A stretch of DNA of 64,000 nt. Source: Cyclobacterium plantarum. Lineage in GTDB: Bacteria; Bacteroidota; Bacteroidia; Cytophagales; Cyclobacteriaceae. The notes below the pieces were generated by a model. It was not told where the DNA came from. It searched no databases and worked only from the letters and a program-made list of their open reading frames with translations. Shown here piece by piece: positions 27,006-36,227 of the stretch; position 1 is the first letter of the stretch; every line of letters starts with the position of its first letter. The position numbers were made by a program, and so were the translations under genes. The stretch covers positions 143,650-207,649 of the forward strand of contig NZ_JAANYN010000009.1 of the NCBI RefSeq assembly GCF_011290685.1. The letters run 5' to 3'.

Positions 27006-27113
27006 CGTCACTGCGACCCTTTTTTGTGGGCACTATGGTGTGGCAGTCCCGTTTTATGAAAGATTCCTACGGCTTCCTCCGCACCTACCCACTCTAGAAG
27101 CGTCGGAATGACG
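27006..27113. repeat. Dispersed-type imperfect inverted repeat
   Basis: The segment starts CGTCACTGCGA and ends CGGAATGACG, so the ends are imperfect inverted repeats; the middle is GC-rich and non-coding. It resembles the widespread GTCATTGCGA-type intergenic repeats of bacteria. No second copy was noticed in the window. Confidence 0.35.
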
Positions 27114-27423
27114 GTTTTATTATGAAAAAACGAAATTCCTTTGGTCAAGAAAGCACCCCGGTTCCATGGTTTTCCAGAACAACATATTAGGATGCTGCAA
27201 ACGAGGATGTCCCTAAAGAGGGATCAAAACTGCTTCTGAAGCATACAGAAAAGCATTGGAAGGTACAAATTCCTGTTGCTATTATAGGTTCATTGAATAC
27301 GCTCCGATGCAGGCAGGAGTGGCAAAGACCCGCTGGCACCCAGGCAGGCGACCGAACAGATTACTTTTTTTGGTTTCAGCCAACCACTTGGCTTAAAAAA
27401 TCCCACGATATTCTCAGGAATAC
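27114..27423. other. Intergenic region before family promoter copy 4
   Basis: No gene is supported. From about 27340 the sequence (ACCGAACAGATTACTTTTT, then GCCAACCAC) is similar to the flanks upstream of the ankyrin genes at 3124 (from about 2980) and 36228 (from about 36090), so the conserved upstream block is about 130 bp long in these three loci. Confidence 0.4.
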
Positions 27424-27455
27424 CTTGCACTGCATGTAAAAGGTTTCTAAATTAG
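27424..27455 (+). promoter_or_regulatory. Family promoter, copy 4
   Basis: TTG at 27425-27427 and TAAATTAG at 27448-27455, spacer 20 nt, 24 bp before the start codon at 27480. Confidence 0.7.
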
Positions 27456-27479
27456 GTAGTTAGAAATATCCCACCTGCC

Positions 27480-30400
27480 ATGTACCGGATCCTTTTCTTA
27501 CTTGTTTGCATTTTATTTTCCACCACTGCCCTCCAGGCCCAAACCCCACTCCTCGATGCGATCAAAGCCGGAGACCTGCCGCAGGTGCAGGAACTTGTGG
27601 AAACCGGGACGGATGTAAACGCCCTGGATAAGAACGGTGCCACCCCGTTGATGTGGGCGGCCTACCAAGCCGATTTGGAAATAGTACAATGGCTGGTCCA
27701 TTACGGAGCCGACCCATTTTTAAAAATAGGTGCCATTTATCTAAACGAAGAAAAAACGGCTTACTACGGCAACCTGACGGGCATAGCCGCCGGGGAAGGC
27801 AAACTGGACCTGCTCCGCTATTTGATTGAGAAAGTGGGTATTGATGTGGATGATAAAGAATACAACCCCGAAACGGACCAGGAAGACGGCTGGACAGCAG
27901 CGCAATGGGCAGATAGCAAGGTACAGGCTGAGGTGATGGCCTACCTGGAAAAAAGTGCAGACCTCAATTTTTTGTCGGATACGCTCCGTAAGGCCAATAT
28001 GGATATCACTAACGGGGCGACTTTTTATAAAGCATCTAGTTATAAAGCCTCCATGATGCTGTTTGAAAAACATATCAAAACACTCAAGGAAACATTTGGT
28101 GCAACGGATACCACAACCTATGCTACGTTTCTCTATGTATTGGGAAACGCCTCCGAACAATCCGGCAACTACGAAGAGGCAGAGCAGTACTATTCGGAGC
28201 TTTTAGTACTCTGGAGATCGGTCGGCGGCGGAGACCACCCCTCCTATGCAGCCTCCCTGAACAACCTTTCAGCGCTTTATAAAAGCATGGGCCGCTACAA
28301 CGAGGCCGAACCGTTATTCACGCAGGCCATGGGAATCGTGAAAGCGAAACTGGGCGAAGACCACTCCGACTATGCCACCTCCCTGAACAACCTGGCCGGG
28401 CTATATGAAAGCATGGGCCGTTACACCGAGGCAGAGCCGCTCTACACACAGGCCCTAGAAATCAGGAAAGCACAACTGGGAGAAGACCACCCCGACTATG
28501 CCCAATCCCTGAACAACCTGGCATTGCTATACGGAAGCATGGGCCAGTACGTCGAGTCAGAGCCGCTCTACAAGCAGGCCATGGAAATCAGGAAAGCACA
28601 ACTAGGCGAAACCCACCCCTCCTATGCAACCTCGCTGAACAACCTGGCCGGGCTATATGAAAGCATGGGCCGTTACTCCGAGGCAGAGCCGCTCTACACA
28701 CAGGCCCTAGAAATCAGGAAAACACAACTGGGAGAAGGCCACCCCGACTATGCCCAATCCCTGAACAACCTGGCAGAGTTCTACCGAAGAAAGGGCCGAT
28801 ACGCGGAGGCAGAGCCGCTCTACTTTAAGTCCATGGGAATCCGAAAAACGCAACTCGGCCAAGACCATCCCGACTATGCCCAATCCCTGAACAACCTGGG
28901 GTTGCTGTTCAAAAGCATGGGGCGGTACGCCGAGGCAGAGCCTCTGTACACGAAGGCCATGGAAATCCGAAAAGCACAACTCGGCCAAGACCATCCTTCC
29001 TATGCCGCTTCCCTAAACAACCTGGCGGCAATGTATGTAGACATGGGCAGATACACCGAGGCAGAAGCACTATACATGGAGTCTATGGAAATCTATAAAA
29101 TAAGAATCGGTGAAAACCACCCCAATTTTGCCCTATCCCTGAATAACCTTGCAGCCTTTTATAAAAACATGGAGCGGTACGCCGAAGCCGAGCGACTATA
29201 CAGGCATGCCGTAGAAATCAGGAAAATGCAACTAGGAGAAAACCATCCCGAATATGCCAGCTCCCTGAACAACCTGGCAGGGCTATATGAGAGTATGGGT
29301 CGCTCTGCCGAGGCAGAGCCACTGTACGCGCAGGCAATGGAAATCTTTAAAGAACAACTGGGCGATAATCACTCCGACTATTCCACGGTGCTTTCCAACC
29401 AAGCAGTACTGTACCATAACCTGGGCCGCTTTACACAATCAGAACAGCTCTTTGTCGAGGTCCTGGAAATCAGGAAAGCGCACTTGGGCGAAAACCACCC
29501 CGATTATGCTACCTCCCTGAGCAACTTGGCAGCGCTTTACCGGAGCATAGGCCGATACGATAAGGCAGAGCCGCTTCTGTTTCAAAGCCAAGAGGTGTAC
29601 CTCCACCAACTTCGGACCGTTTTCCCCAGCCTTTCCGAGAAGGAAAAGGAACAGTTCCTCAAAACCTTTAATTACAATTTTGAAACCTTCCACTCCTTCT
29701 CACTGAAACGCAAATTGGACAACCCCGCAATCGCCGCCCACCAGTACGACAACGCCCTTCTGCTGAAAGGGCTGCTGCTGCAAAGTAGTTCGCAAATGCG
29801 GGAGCGAATATTCGCAAGCGGGGATACCACCGCCATCCGTCTGTATGGAGACTGGCAGGCGCTCAAACGGCAGTGGCTGCATGAATCGGAAATACCCAAA
29901 AGCGAACAGGAACAGGCGGGCATCGACCCCGAGGCCACAATGGCAAAAGCCAATACCCTCGAAAAAGAGCTTTCCCTCCGTTCGGAGGCATTTGCCGAGG
30001 CGTCAGACACCCTACGCACCACCTGGCGGGATGTGAAACGACAACTGCAGCCCCATGAAGCCGCCATCGAAGTGGTCAGATACAGATGGTATAATAAAAA
30101 CTGGACGGACACCGTGCATTATGCCGCCCTGATCGTTACCCCTAAAACGAAGGAGCATCCCCACCTTGTGGTGTTGGATAACGGCAACGAACTGGAAGAG
30201 CGGGGGGCTCAAAGTTACCAGTCGGCTTTTGCCACGCGGGGGGCGAGCCGGGTTCCGGATGGCAACGAACCTATTCCCACCGATTCGCTCTATGCCTACC
30301 TCTGGCAACCCATCCAAGCAGCACTCGATTCCTTGGGTGGGGCAGGTAAAGTCTACCTCTCAGCCGACGGGGTGTACCATACACTTAATCTGCAGACCCT

Positions 30401-31358
30401 CAAGAACCCCGAAACGGGCCAATACCTCCTTGAAACTCTTGACATTGAACGGGTCGGCTCCACCAAGGACCTGGTCAAAAAGAAAAAACGGCAGGTCCCC
30501 AACAATAACGCCATACTGGCGGGCTATCCCAGCTACCCTGCTTCGCCCGAAGCGGTGGCCGCCGCCCTGCAGCGTTACCAGCAGGGGCGGGCAGCGCCGG
30601 TACTCACCGCTTCCCTGGGCAACAGCAACTATGGCACCCACCAGACCTACCGCGCCATCGATTCCACCCGAAGCAACATCAGCCCCCTGCCCGGCACCCT
30701 GGCCGAGGTAGAACAACTGGCTTCCATCCTCGACGGGGAGGGCATTTCTACCCAGGCCCTGTTGGAGCATTCCGCTTCCGAGGATGTGCTGAAAAAAGTG
30801 AAAAGCCCCCGTATTCTCCACATCGCCACCCACGGGTTTTTCGAGCCGGAGAGCGAACAGAATAGAGAAGGCCTCAACCGAGAAATGTTTATGAGCGGAC
30901 TGGGAAAGGAAACCGTCTCCGACAACCCCTATTTGCGCTGCGGCCTCTACCTGGCCGGGGCGGAGACCACGCTCAAGAACCGCGGAAATCCGGATTTCCA
31001 GCGTCCCGAGGGGCAGGAAGACGGTATCCTGACGGCCTACGAGGCCACCCTGCTCGACCTGCGGGGTACGGAACTGGTGGTGCTCTCCGCCTGTGAGACA
31101 GGGCTAGGCGTCACCAAAAACGGGGAGGGAGTCTACGGCCTGCAGCGCGCCTTTCAGGTGGCCGGGGCCGAAAGCGTTATCTTCTCCCTCTGGAAGGTCG
31201 CCGACCAACAGACCCAGGAGATGATGGGCCTGTTTTACCAAAACTGGCTACAAAAAGACATGACCAAACGCCAGGCATTCAAAGCCGCCCAGCAGACCAT
31301 TAAGGAGAAATACAATGACCCCTATTTCTGGGGGGCTTTTGTGATGATTGGGGGGTGA
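27480..31358 (+). CDS. Secreted ankyrin-TPR-CHAT protease-like protein
   Basis: A 1292-residue member of the array: signal peptide (MYRILFLLVCILFSTT to LQAQ), ankyrin part, about eleven TPR units and a CHAT domain with His1118 and Cys1205. Units alternate between those with DYAQSLNNLA and those with SYATSLNNLA, a two-unit periodicity that suggests duplication in pairs. One unit (LSNQAVLYHNLGRFTQSEQLF) is clearly divergent. The following gene starts 25 bp after the stop and, unusually, ends in a C14 caspase rather than CHAT domain, so one operon would make both protease types. Confidence 0.9.
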   Translation: MYRILFLLVCILFSTTALQAQTPLLDAIKAGDLPQVQELVETGTDVNALDKNGATPLMWAAYQADLEIVQWLVHYGADPFLKIGAIYLNEEKTAYYGNLTGIAAGEGKLDLLRYLIEKVGIDVDDKEYNPETDQEDGWTAAQWADSKVQAEVMAYLEKSADLNFLSDTLRKANMDITNGATFYKASSYKASMMLFEKHIKTLKETFGATDTTTYATFLYVLGNASEQSGNYEEAEQYYSELLVLWRSVGGGDHPSYAASLNNLSALYKSMGRYNEAEPLFTQAMGIVKAKLGEDHSDYATSLNNLAGLYESMGRYTEAEPLYTQALEIRKAQLGEDHPDYAQSLNNLALLYGSMGQYVESEPLYKQAMEIRKAQLGETHPSYATSLNNLAGLYESMGRYSEAEPLYTQALEIRKTQLGEGHPDYAQSLNNLAEFYRRKGRYAEAEPLYFKSMGIRKTQLGQDHPDYAQSLNNLGLLFKSMGRYAEAEPLYTKAMEIRKAQLGQDHPSYAASLNNLAAMYVDMGRYTEAEALYMESMEIYKIRIGENHPNFALSLNNLAAFYKNMERYAEAERLYRHAVEIRKMQLGENHPEYASSLNNLAGLYESMGRSAEAEPLYAQAMEIFKEQLGDNHSDYSTVLSNQAVLYHNLGRFTQSEQLFVEVLEIRKAHLGENHPDYATSLSNLAALYRSIGRYDKAEPLLFQSQEVYLHQLRTVFPSLSEKEKEQFLKTFNYNFETFHSFSLKRKLDNPAIAAHQYDNALLLKGLLLQSSSQMRERIFASGDTTAIRLYGDWQALKRQWLHESEIPKSEQEQAGIDPEATMAKANTLEKELSLRSEAFAEASDTLRTTWRDVKRQLQPHEAAIEVVRYRWYNKNWTDTVHYAALIVTPKTKEHPHLVVLDNGNELEERGAQSYQSAFATRGASRVPDGNEPIPTDSLYAYLWQPIQAALDSLGGAGKVYLSADGVYHTLNLQTLKNPETGQYLLETLDIERVGSTKDLVKKKKRQVPNNNAILAGYPSYPASPEAVAAALQRYQQGRAAPVLTASLGNSNYGTHQTYRAIDSTRSNISPLPGTLAEVEQLASILDGEGISTQALLEHSASEDVLKKVKSPRILHIATHGFFEPESEQNREGLNREMFMSGLGKETVSDNPYLRCGLYLAGAETTLKNRGNPDFQRPEGQEDGILTAYEATLLDLRGTELVVLSACETGLGVTKNGEGVYGLQRAFQVAGAESVIFSLWKVADQQTQEMMGLFYQNWLQKDMTKRQAFKAAQQTIKEKYNDPYFWGAFVMIGG

Positions 31359-31383
31359 TGTTTACAGAATTAAACCTTTACGC

Positions 31384-33399
31384 ATGTTAAAAAAACTACT
31401 TATTTTGATTTTTACCTGGGGTGCAGTCTGCAGTTCCCAGGCACAATCTCCAGAGAATGATTGGCAGTCCCTTAACCAAAAAGTGAAAGAACTTTACGGA
31501 AAGGGCCGTTATGAAGAAGCCTCAGTATATGCCGAAAAAGCTGTGTTGGTTGCCAAAAAGGAATTCGGCGAAGACAACCCCAAATATGCCGGCACTCTGA
31601 ACAACCTGGCCTTAATGTACAAAAGTATGGGCCGGTATGCCGATGCCGAGCCCTTGTACCTACAAGCAAAAGAAATCAGGAAAGAGCAACTGGGGGAAGA
31701 ACACCCTTACTATGCTAACTCCCTATTTAACATAGGAGAGCTTTTTATTTTAACAGGCAGGCTATCTGCCGCAGAAGGGCATATCAATGAAGCCATCAAA
31801 ATTAATAAGCGTACCTTAGAGGAAACACATCCTACCCTAGGAAAGGATTATACCAGTCTTGCCGATTTATATATTAAATTAAACCGCCTGGAAGAGGCGC
31901 AAGCGCTACTGGAAAAAGCCAGGGAAGTAGTAGAAACCGCCCTCGGCAACCAACATCCGCTTTATTTCAATGTCCTTTTTCAACAAGCCATTCTATTCAG
32001 AGAGCTCAAGCAGTTTGAAAAGGGAATTGTACTTTTCGAGAAAGTGCTGGAAGGACGGGCAACTATTTTTGGTAAAAATCATCCTGGCTATGCCCTGGCT
32101 CTAGGGGAACTCGGCAAGTTGTATGTAGCCACCAATCAGCATCAAAAAGCGGAGCAAGCCTATCTCCAAGCCAATGAAACCCTAAGGGCCATCGTAGGAG
32201 TGCAGCATCCCCAGTACCTGCAAAACCTAGGCGAACTGGCGGGCATGTATCAGAAAACGTTTCAATACAATAAAGCCACCATCTCCTATCAGGAAATACA
32301 GCAGATATCCGAGGGATTATTGAAACGAGGCGCGACAGACCGTGAGCAGGTGCCCCGCAACTTACAAGCATCAGGAGAAGAGGCGCTTAAAACAGCCAAT
32401 ACCCGGCCTTTTATCCATATTTACTCCCCGGACCCGCTGCAACGCAACGAGCGGGGCGTCAACCGGCTTAACGCAGCCAATTTTACCATTAAGGGTTTTG
32501 CCACCGCTGCCTATGGCATCAAACAGTTGCAGGTAAATGGGCAGGAAGTCCCTGTTTTCCCGGATGGGGTCTGGCAGTACCCGGTTCAACTAGCCGAAGG
32601 AGAGAACCAGGTGCTTATCAAGGCCGTGGCGCATTCAGGTGATGAAGCCCTGGATACCCTGGTTCTGAACTACGAAAACGAACAGGTAAACCGCTCAGAA
32701 GCGCCCCGTCGCTTTCTATTGACCATCGGTATCAACGACTACAACTTCGAAAGCTGGCAGCAGCTCCATATGCCCGTAAAAGATGCCCGTGATCTGCTCA
32801 GTGCACTGGTAAACAAATACGACATCACCGATGTAGATACGCTTTTCAATCAGTCAGCGTCCTTTGCCAATGTACGTGACCGATTGAAGCACCTGATCGG
32901 AACTACCCGCCCTCAGGATGAGGTCATTATCTTTTTTGCCGGGCACGGCGAGTACGATGAAGGTTTTGATGAGGACGGCAAATGGATTTTAGCCAATGGC
33001 CGCCTGGGTAATGCCAGCCTCGCTGCGGTTATCGAAAAAATGGAAGCAAAACATGTACTGGTACTGGCAGATGCCTGTTTCTCGAGTTCGTTTTACCTGA
33101 AGCGCGGCGAGGGGCAGGAAGCTGCAGAAGCGAGGAATCAGAAAAGATCCCGCTGGGTACTGGCTAGTGGTAGCATGGAAACCGTGCTCGACCAGATGCC
33201 CGGCAAACAAAACAGCCCTTTCGCCTGGCACCTGATTGACTTCCTGCAAAAAGCCGAAGGCGATGTCCCGGTTTCCGCGCTCCGAGACCACCTGGAAACC
33301 CAGGTTCCAAAATACACCGACCAACAGCCCGTTTCCGGCCCCATCAGGAGTGACAACGGCGGCGAATTCATCTTCCGCAAGAAAGTTGAAAAAAATTGA
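31384..33399 (+). CDS. Secreted TPR-caspase (peptidase C14) protein
   Basis: A 671-residue protein counted from the ATG of MLKKLLILIFTWGAVC (signal peptide to SQAQ); an in-frame ATG at 31348 overlaps the upstream gene and is not preferred. The start is the MLKK type, followed by three canonical TPR units and several divergent ones, an Ig-like segment (RGVNRLNAANFTIKGF), and the C14 domain with His521 (FFAGHGEYDE) and Cys565 (LADACFSSSF). From about 32040 onward it closely follows the 3124 gene at DNA level, whereas its first 100 residues follow the TPR-CHAT genes at 13334 and 19892. It is therefore a natural chimera between an MLKK front and a caspase back. It is the second gene of the 27480 operon. 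Confidence 0.88.
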   Translation: MLKKLLILIFTWGAVCSSQAQSPENDWQSLNQKVKELYGKGRYEEASVYAEKAVLVAKKEFGEDNPKYAGTLNNLALMYKSMGRYADAEPLYLQAKEIRKEQLGEEHPYYANSLFNIGELFILTGRLSAAEGHINEAIKINKRTLEETHPTLGKDYTSLADLYIKLNRLEEAQALLEKAREVVETALGNQHPLYFNVLFQQAILFRELKQFEKGIVLFEKVLEGRATIFGKNHPGYALALGELGKLYVATNQHQKAEQAYLQANETLRAIVGVQHPQYLQNLGELAGMYQKTFQYNKATISYQEIQQISEGLLKRGATDREQVPRNLQASGEEALKTANTRPFIHIYSPDPLQRNERGVNRLNAANFTIKGFATAAYGIKQLQVNGQEVPVFPDGVWQYPVQLAEGENQVLIKAVAHSGDEALDTLVLNYENEQVNRSEAPRRFLLTIGINDYNFESWQQLHMPVKDARDLLSALVNKYDITDVDTLFNQSASFANVRDRLKHLIGTTRPQDEVIIFFAGHGEYDEGFDEDGKWILANGRLGNASLAAVIEKMEAKHVLVLADACFSSSFYLKRGEGQEAAEARNQKRSRWVLASGSMETVLDQMPGKQNSPFAWHLIDFLQKAEGDVPVSALRDHLETQVPKYTDQQPVSGPIRSDNGGEFIFRKKVEKN

Positions 33400-33460
33400 G
33401 TCAAAAGCGTGAAGCTTTTCCAGTCTGGGGTATTAGGGTTGAAAGCTAAAACAAAAAGCC

Positions 33461-34636
33461 ATGAAGACCCTGAATCTATTCCTTTTGCTTATGCTGTGGA
33501 GCTGGGTGCTTTTCGCCCAGAGGAACTACCAGAAAAATGACCATGTGTCCCTATCGTCCGAAAAAACCGGCGATTATTACCGTGTCAACTACCGATTCAA
33601 AGACCAATGGGGAAACATGCAGCACTTCAAACTGCATTTCGATGCAACCGCCACCGAACAGATGAACGCCCGCTTCGGCATCCCCCGATGGATGTTCGAT
33701 CGCTGGACGGTTACCCCCGAGAACGTCGCAGAAAGGCAGCGGGTGATGCAGCAAGGCATGTTCCGCAGGTTCGACAACTACCTCAAAGCGGATTACGATG
33801 CCATCGTGGGTTATTACGCACCCGTGTTTGGGAAACCCATTGCCGAACTCATCCGGGCACAGCTGCGGGCCATGGACAAAGACAACCGCCTGAACCGGAT
33901 TGAAATGGCCATGAAGTTCGTGCAGGACATTCCATACGGCGTACCCAAAGACCGTAAAGCAGGTCTTCACCGGGGGGGCATCCATACCCCGCCCGAGGTA
34001 CTCATCTCGGGTTACGGCGATTGCGACTCCAAGACCCTGCTCTTTGCGGCTATACTCTCCTACCTTATCGACCCCGAAGACATCTTGTTTTTCCTGCAAG
34101 ATAACCACGTGCTTGCGTTTGTGGCGGTAGACGGCCATAATCCAGGAGGTACCTTTCTCATAGAAAACGGAAGGCGCTACTACATGGCCGAAACTGTCGG
34201 TCCCGGACGGCGCAGGCTGGGAGAGTCCGCCAGAGGTGACCAGCGGACGGGAGCAATCATTCCATTCAAATTCCAACCCCATGCGGTAGCACAGGTGTCG
34301 GCACTTCCGGGAAACGAAGCTTCTTATGAACCTGGGAAATACGAAATCGTTTTTGAGAATCGATCGCGCAAGAAAGTGTTGGTCATGCTCTATGTGCAGA
34401 ACGAGCAGGGAGCGTGGGAAATTAAAGCCTGGTACCCCCTCAAACACAAAGAAAGGGTCAAACTGGCCGATACGCCCAACGACCATTTCTTCTACTACGC
34501 CGTAGATGAGAAAAGGCGATGGCTCTGGAACGGAACGGATAAGCTGCTGGAGTATAAGGGGACCGTTTTTGGATTGAAAAGGAAACAGATAGACGCAACA
34601 AAAGGATTCGGTACACATACCATTACCCTCACATGA
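33461..34636 (+). CDS. Secreted transglutaminase-like cysteine protein
   Basis: A 391-residue exported protein with a signal peptide (MKTLNLFLLLMLWSWVLF to AQ). The core at about 145-245 fits the transglutaminase-like (papain-fold) superfamily: Cys188 in SGYGDCDSKTLLFA, His216 in DNHVLAFVAV, and an acidic residue in YYMAET (Glu244) as a possible third member. Such bacterial proteins are usually proteases or peptidoglycan/peptide-processing enzymes rather than true crosslinkers. The C-terminal third is beta-rich and unassigned. It lies 61 bp after the caspase gene on the same strand, so co-transcription is plausible, and it adds another Cys-protease fold to the cluster. Confidence 0.75.
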   Translation: MKTLNLFLLLMLWSWVLFAQRNYQKNDHVSLSSEKTGDYYRVNYRFKDQWGNMQHFKLHFDATATEQMNARFGIPRWMFDRWTVTPENVAERQRVMQQGMFRRFDNYLKADYDAIVGYYAPVFGKPIAELIRAQLRAMDKDNRLNRIEMAMKFVQDIPYGVPKDRKAGLHRGGIHTPPEVLISGYGDCDSKTLLFAAILSYLIDPEDILFFLQDNHVLAFVAVDGHNPGGTFLIENGRRYYMAETVGPGRRRLGESARGDQRTGAIIPFKFQPHAVAQVSALPGNEASYEPGKYEIVFENRSRKKVLVMLYVQNEQGAWEIKAWYPLKHKERVKLADTPNDHFFYYAVDEKRRWLWNGTDKLLEYKGTVFGLKRKQIDATKGFGTHTITLT

Positions 34637-34718
34637 CGGTAGCAGCCCGTGCTAGCCTGTTTTGCTCCGTAGGATTTGCCAACACCATAAAAGTAAATCT
34701 AAATATTAAATACATCAA

Positions 34719-34753
34719 AACCCTGCTAAGGGAACAAAACCCCTGGCAGGGTT
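34719..34753 (+). terminator. Hairpin between two protease-like genes
   Basis: An 8-bp stem AACCCTGC (34719-34726) / GCAGGGTT (34746-34753) encloses an inner AGGG/CCCT pairing. No T-run follows. It lies 82 bp after the transglutaminase-like gene and 21 bp before the metalloprotease, so it may be a terminator or a leader structure. Confidence 0.4.
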
Positions 34754-34774
34754 GCAATCAAACCGCTAAAGAAA

Positions 34775-35323
34775 ATGAAAAATCTACTTATCGCCTTGAT
34801 CCTTGTTTTCGGTGGTCAGTTTTGCCAGGCACAAAGCTGTAACTATGCAGGGGCTGCCGGACATGGGCAACGCTACCCCGCCTCGCCCTATGCCAAACAA
34901 GTGGTGCTTTCCATTTGCAAAACGCTTGGGGTTCCCTACATAGAAACCGTAGCGACTGACCGGGGAAATGCTTTTGCCTCCCACTCCTACGGAATACCCA
35001 TTATCGGGTACAATGAGCACTTTATGGGATACTTGCAGCTACACAACCAATGCGCACCTATTTCGGTGATGGCGCACGAAGTAGGACACCACCTCAACAT
35101 GGACTTGAGTTGGTATGGCTCATTCAAACACCCCTGGACCAGGGAGTTACAAGCTGATTTCGTTTCGGGCTATGTACTGGCCAAAATGGGCTGCTCGCTA
35201 TACGACGCGCAATCCGCCTTTAGGGTGATGTTCGCCTGGATGGGTAGTGCCTCCCACCCCGATACGCCCCGCAGGATGGCGGCCATGCAGCAAGGCTACC
35301 AACAGGCACTGATGGGAAACTAG
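34775..35323 (+). CDS. Secreted HExxH zinc metallopeptidase
   Basis: A 182-residue exported protein (signal MKNLLIALILVFGGQF to CQAQ). The zinc motif is HEVGH at 101-105 in SVMAHEVGHHLNMD; the downstream RELQADFVSGY supplies Glu124 as likely third ligand with an Asp close by, the arrangement of M48-like and related gluzincins. Small size and lack of membrane helices set it apart from HtpX/Ste24. The N-terminal half (YAKQVVLSICKTLGVPYIE) has no assigned role. An imperfect hairpin at 35379-35414 (GCCTAAG/CTTAGGC) follows the gene and may end its transcript. Confidence 0.75.
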   Translation: MKNLLIALILVFGGQFCQAQSCNYAGAAGHGQRYPASPYAKQVVLSICKTLGVPYIETVATDRGNAFASHSYGIPIIGYNEHFMGYLQLHNQCAPISVMAHEVGHHLNMDLSWYGSFKHPWTRELQADFVSGYVLAKMGCSLYDAQSAFRVMFAWMGSASHPDTPRRMAAMQQGYQQALMGN

Positions 35324-35523
35324 CCAAGCTTACAAAACCCCACAAGCCCTGCCCCCGACTACCCTGAACCAAATAAGCGCCTAAGAAACAACAGGTTTCC
35401 ATTTTTCCTTAGGCCATCTATTCCTACTTCTGGATATCGGAGGATTTTATCTCCGAATACTACCCTCCGCATTTTTACTGTCCCTGAGCGCTTCACTACT
35501 TTTTTTGAAAAAAAGCTTGCCGC

Positions 35524-35570
35524 AACCGTGTGAAGGGGGCTGTGAGCGGGATTACTGGTGAATGCAAACC
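35524..35570 (+). promoter_or_regulatory. Conserved leader block, copy 2
   Basis: Starts AACCGTGTGAAG and ends GGTGAATGCAAACC, matching the block at 2416-2462 and the one at 57274-57322. It ends 16 bp before the start codon at 35587. Confidence 0.45.
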
Positions 35571-35586
35571 AAAATCCATAGAAACC

Positions 35587-36006
35587 ATGAAAAAATCTGC
35601 AGTAACATTCGCCTTTGTTCTTTTCTTTTTCGTGTTCATGACTGAGATATCCTTCGGCCAGGTTGTAAAATTGAAGTCCACCGCCCTCGCAATGAAAGTC
35701 AAGAATGATGACAACCGATGGAGTGACTGGTCCGATTGGGAAAGTACTTCTGTCTTGATCGTAGCCGATGATAGCCGCATCACCGTATATTCGAAAGAAA
35801 AACAGGTATACGATATCATCGAAAACGAAGGAAAAAAAACCGATAGCGATGGCGACGATGTTTTGACCTTCTCCTGTATCAACGAAGACGGTGCCAGGTG
35901 CCGCTTGCGACTGATTAAACGCAACAGCCAAAACGGTGAAGCCCAGCTATATGTCGATTTCAACGACATGAAATGGGTATACAACCTCGAGTTACTGGAA
36001 ACCTAA
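35587..36006 (+). CDS. Small secreted protein of unknown function, copy 2
   Basis: A 139-residue near-copy of the 2478 gene. The start is the ATG of MKKSAVTFAF; an in-frame ATG 57 bp upstream falls in the conserved leader block and would spoil the signal peptide. Differences from copy 1 are few: for example the mature part reads LTFSCINEDGARCRL where copy 1 has WSYFCINEDGARCRL. The Cys pair and WSDWSDW motif are kept, so both copies appear functional. It precedes the ankyrin-TPR gene at 36228 in the same order as copy 1 precedes 3124. Confidence 0.8.
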   Translation: MKKSAVTFAFVLFFFVFMTEISFGQVVKLKSTALAMKVKNDDNRWSDWSDWESTSVLIVADDSRITVYSKEKQVYDIIENEGKKTDSDGDDVLTFSCINEDGARCRLRLIKRNSQNGEAQLYVDFNDMKWVYNLELLET

Positions 36007-36019
36007 GATCATCGGATGT

Positions 36020-36048
36020 GGCAAAGCAAGGGGCCCTCTTGCTTTGCT
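36020..36048 (+). terminator. Hairpin terminator, copy 2
   Basis: A 10-bp perfect stem GCAAAGCAAG (36021-36030) / CTTGCTTTGC (36038-36047), extended by one G-T pair, begins 14 bp after the stop of the small secreted gene. It is the same element as at 2911-2939. Confidence 0.62.
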
Positions 36049-36172
36049 GCATACCAATCAAAAATCGCTGCTTTCCAGCAGATCATCCGCCAGGCAATCA
36101 ACCGAACATGTTTCTTTTCTGATTACAACCAACCACCTGGTTTAAAAAATCCCACGAAATTCTTAAAAAGGC

Positions 36173-36204
36173 CTTGCACTGCAAGCGAAAGGTTTCTAAA
36201 TTAG
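36173..36204 (+). promoter_or_regulatory. Family promoter, copy 5
   Basis: TTG at 36174-36176 and TAAATTAG at 36197-36204 with a 20-nt spacer. It drives the amber-interrupted ankyrin-TPR-CHAT gene. Confidence 0.7.
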
Positions 36205-36227
36205 GTAGTTAGAAAATCCGGATTACC

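Noticed and set aside
33551..34618. 355-residue minus-strand frame opposite the transglutaminase-like gene
   Set aside because: The plus-strand frame has a signal peptide and catalytic motifs; the opposite frame has no domain and is a codon-bias shadow.
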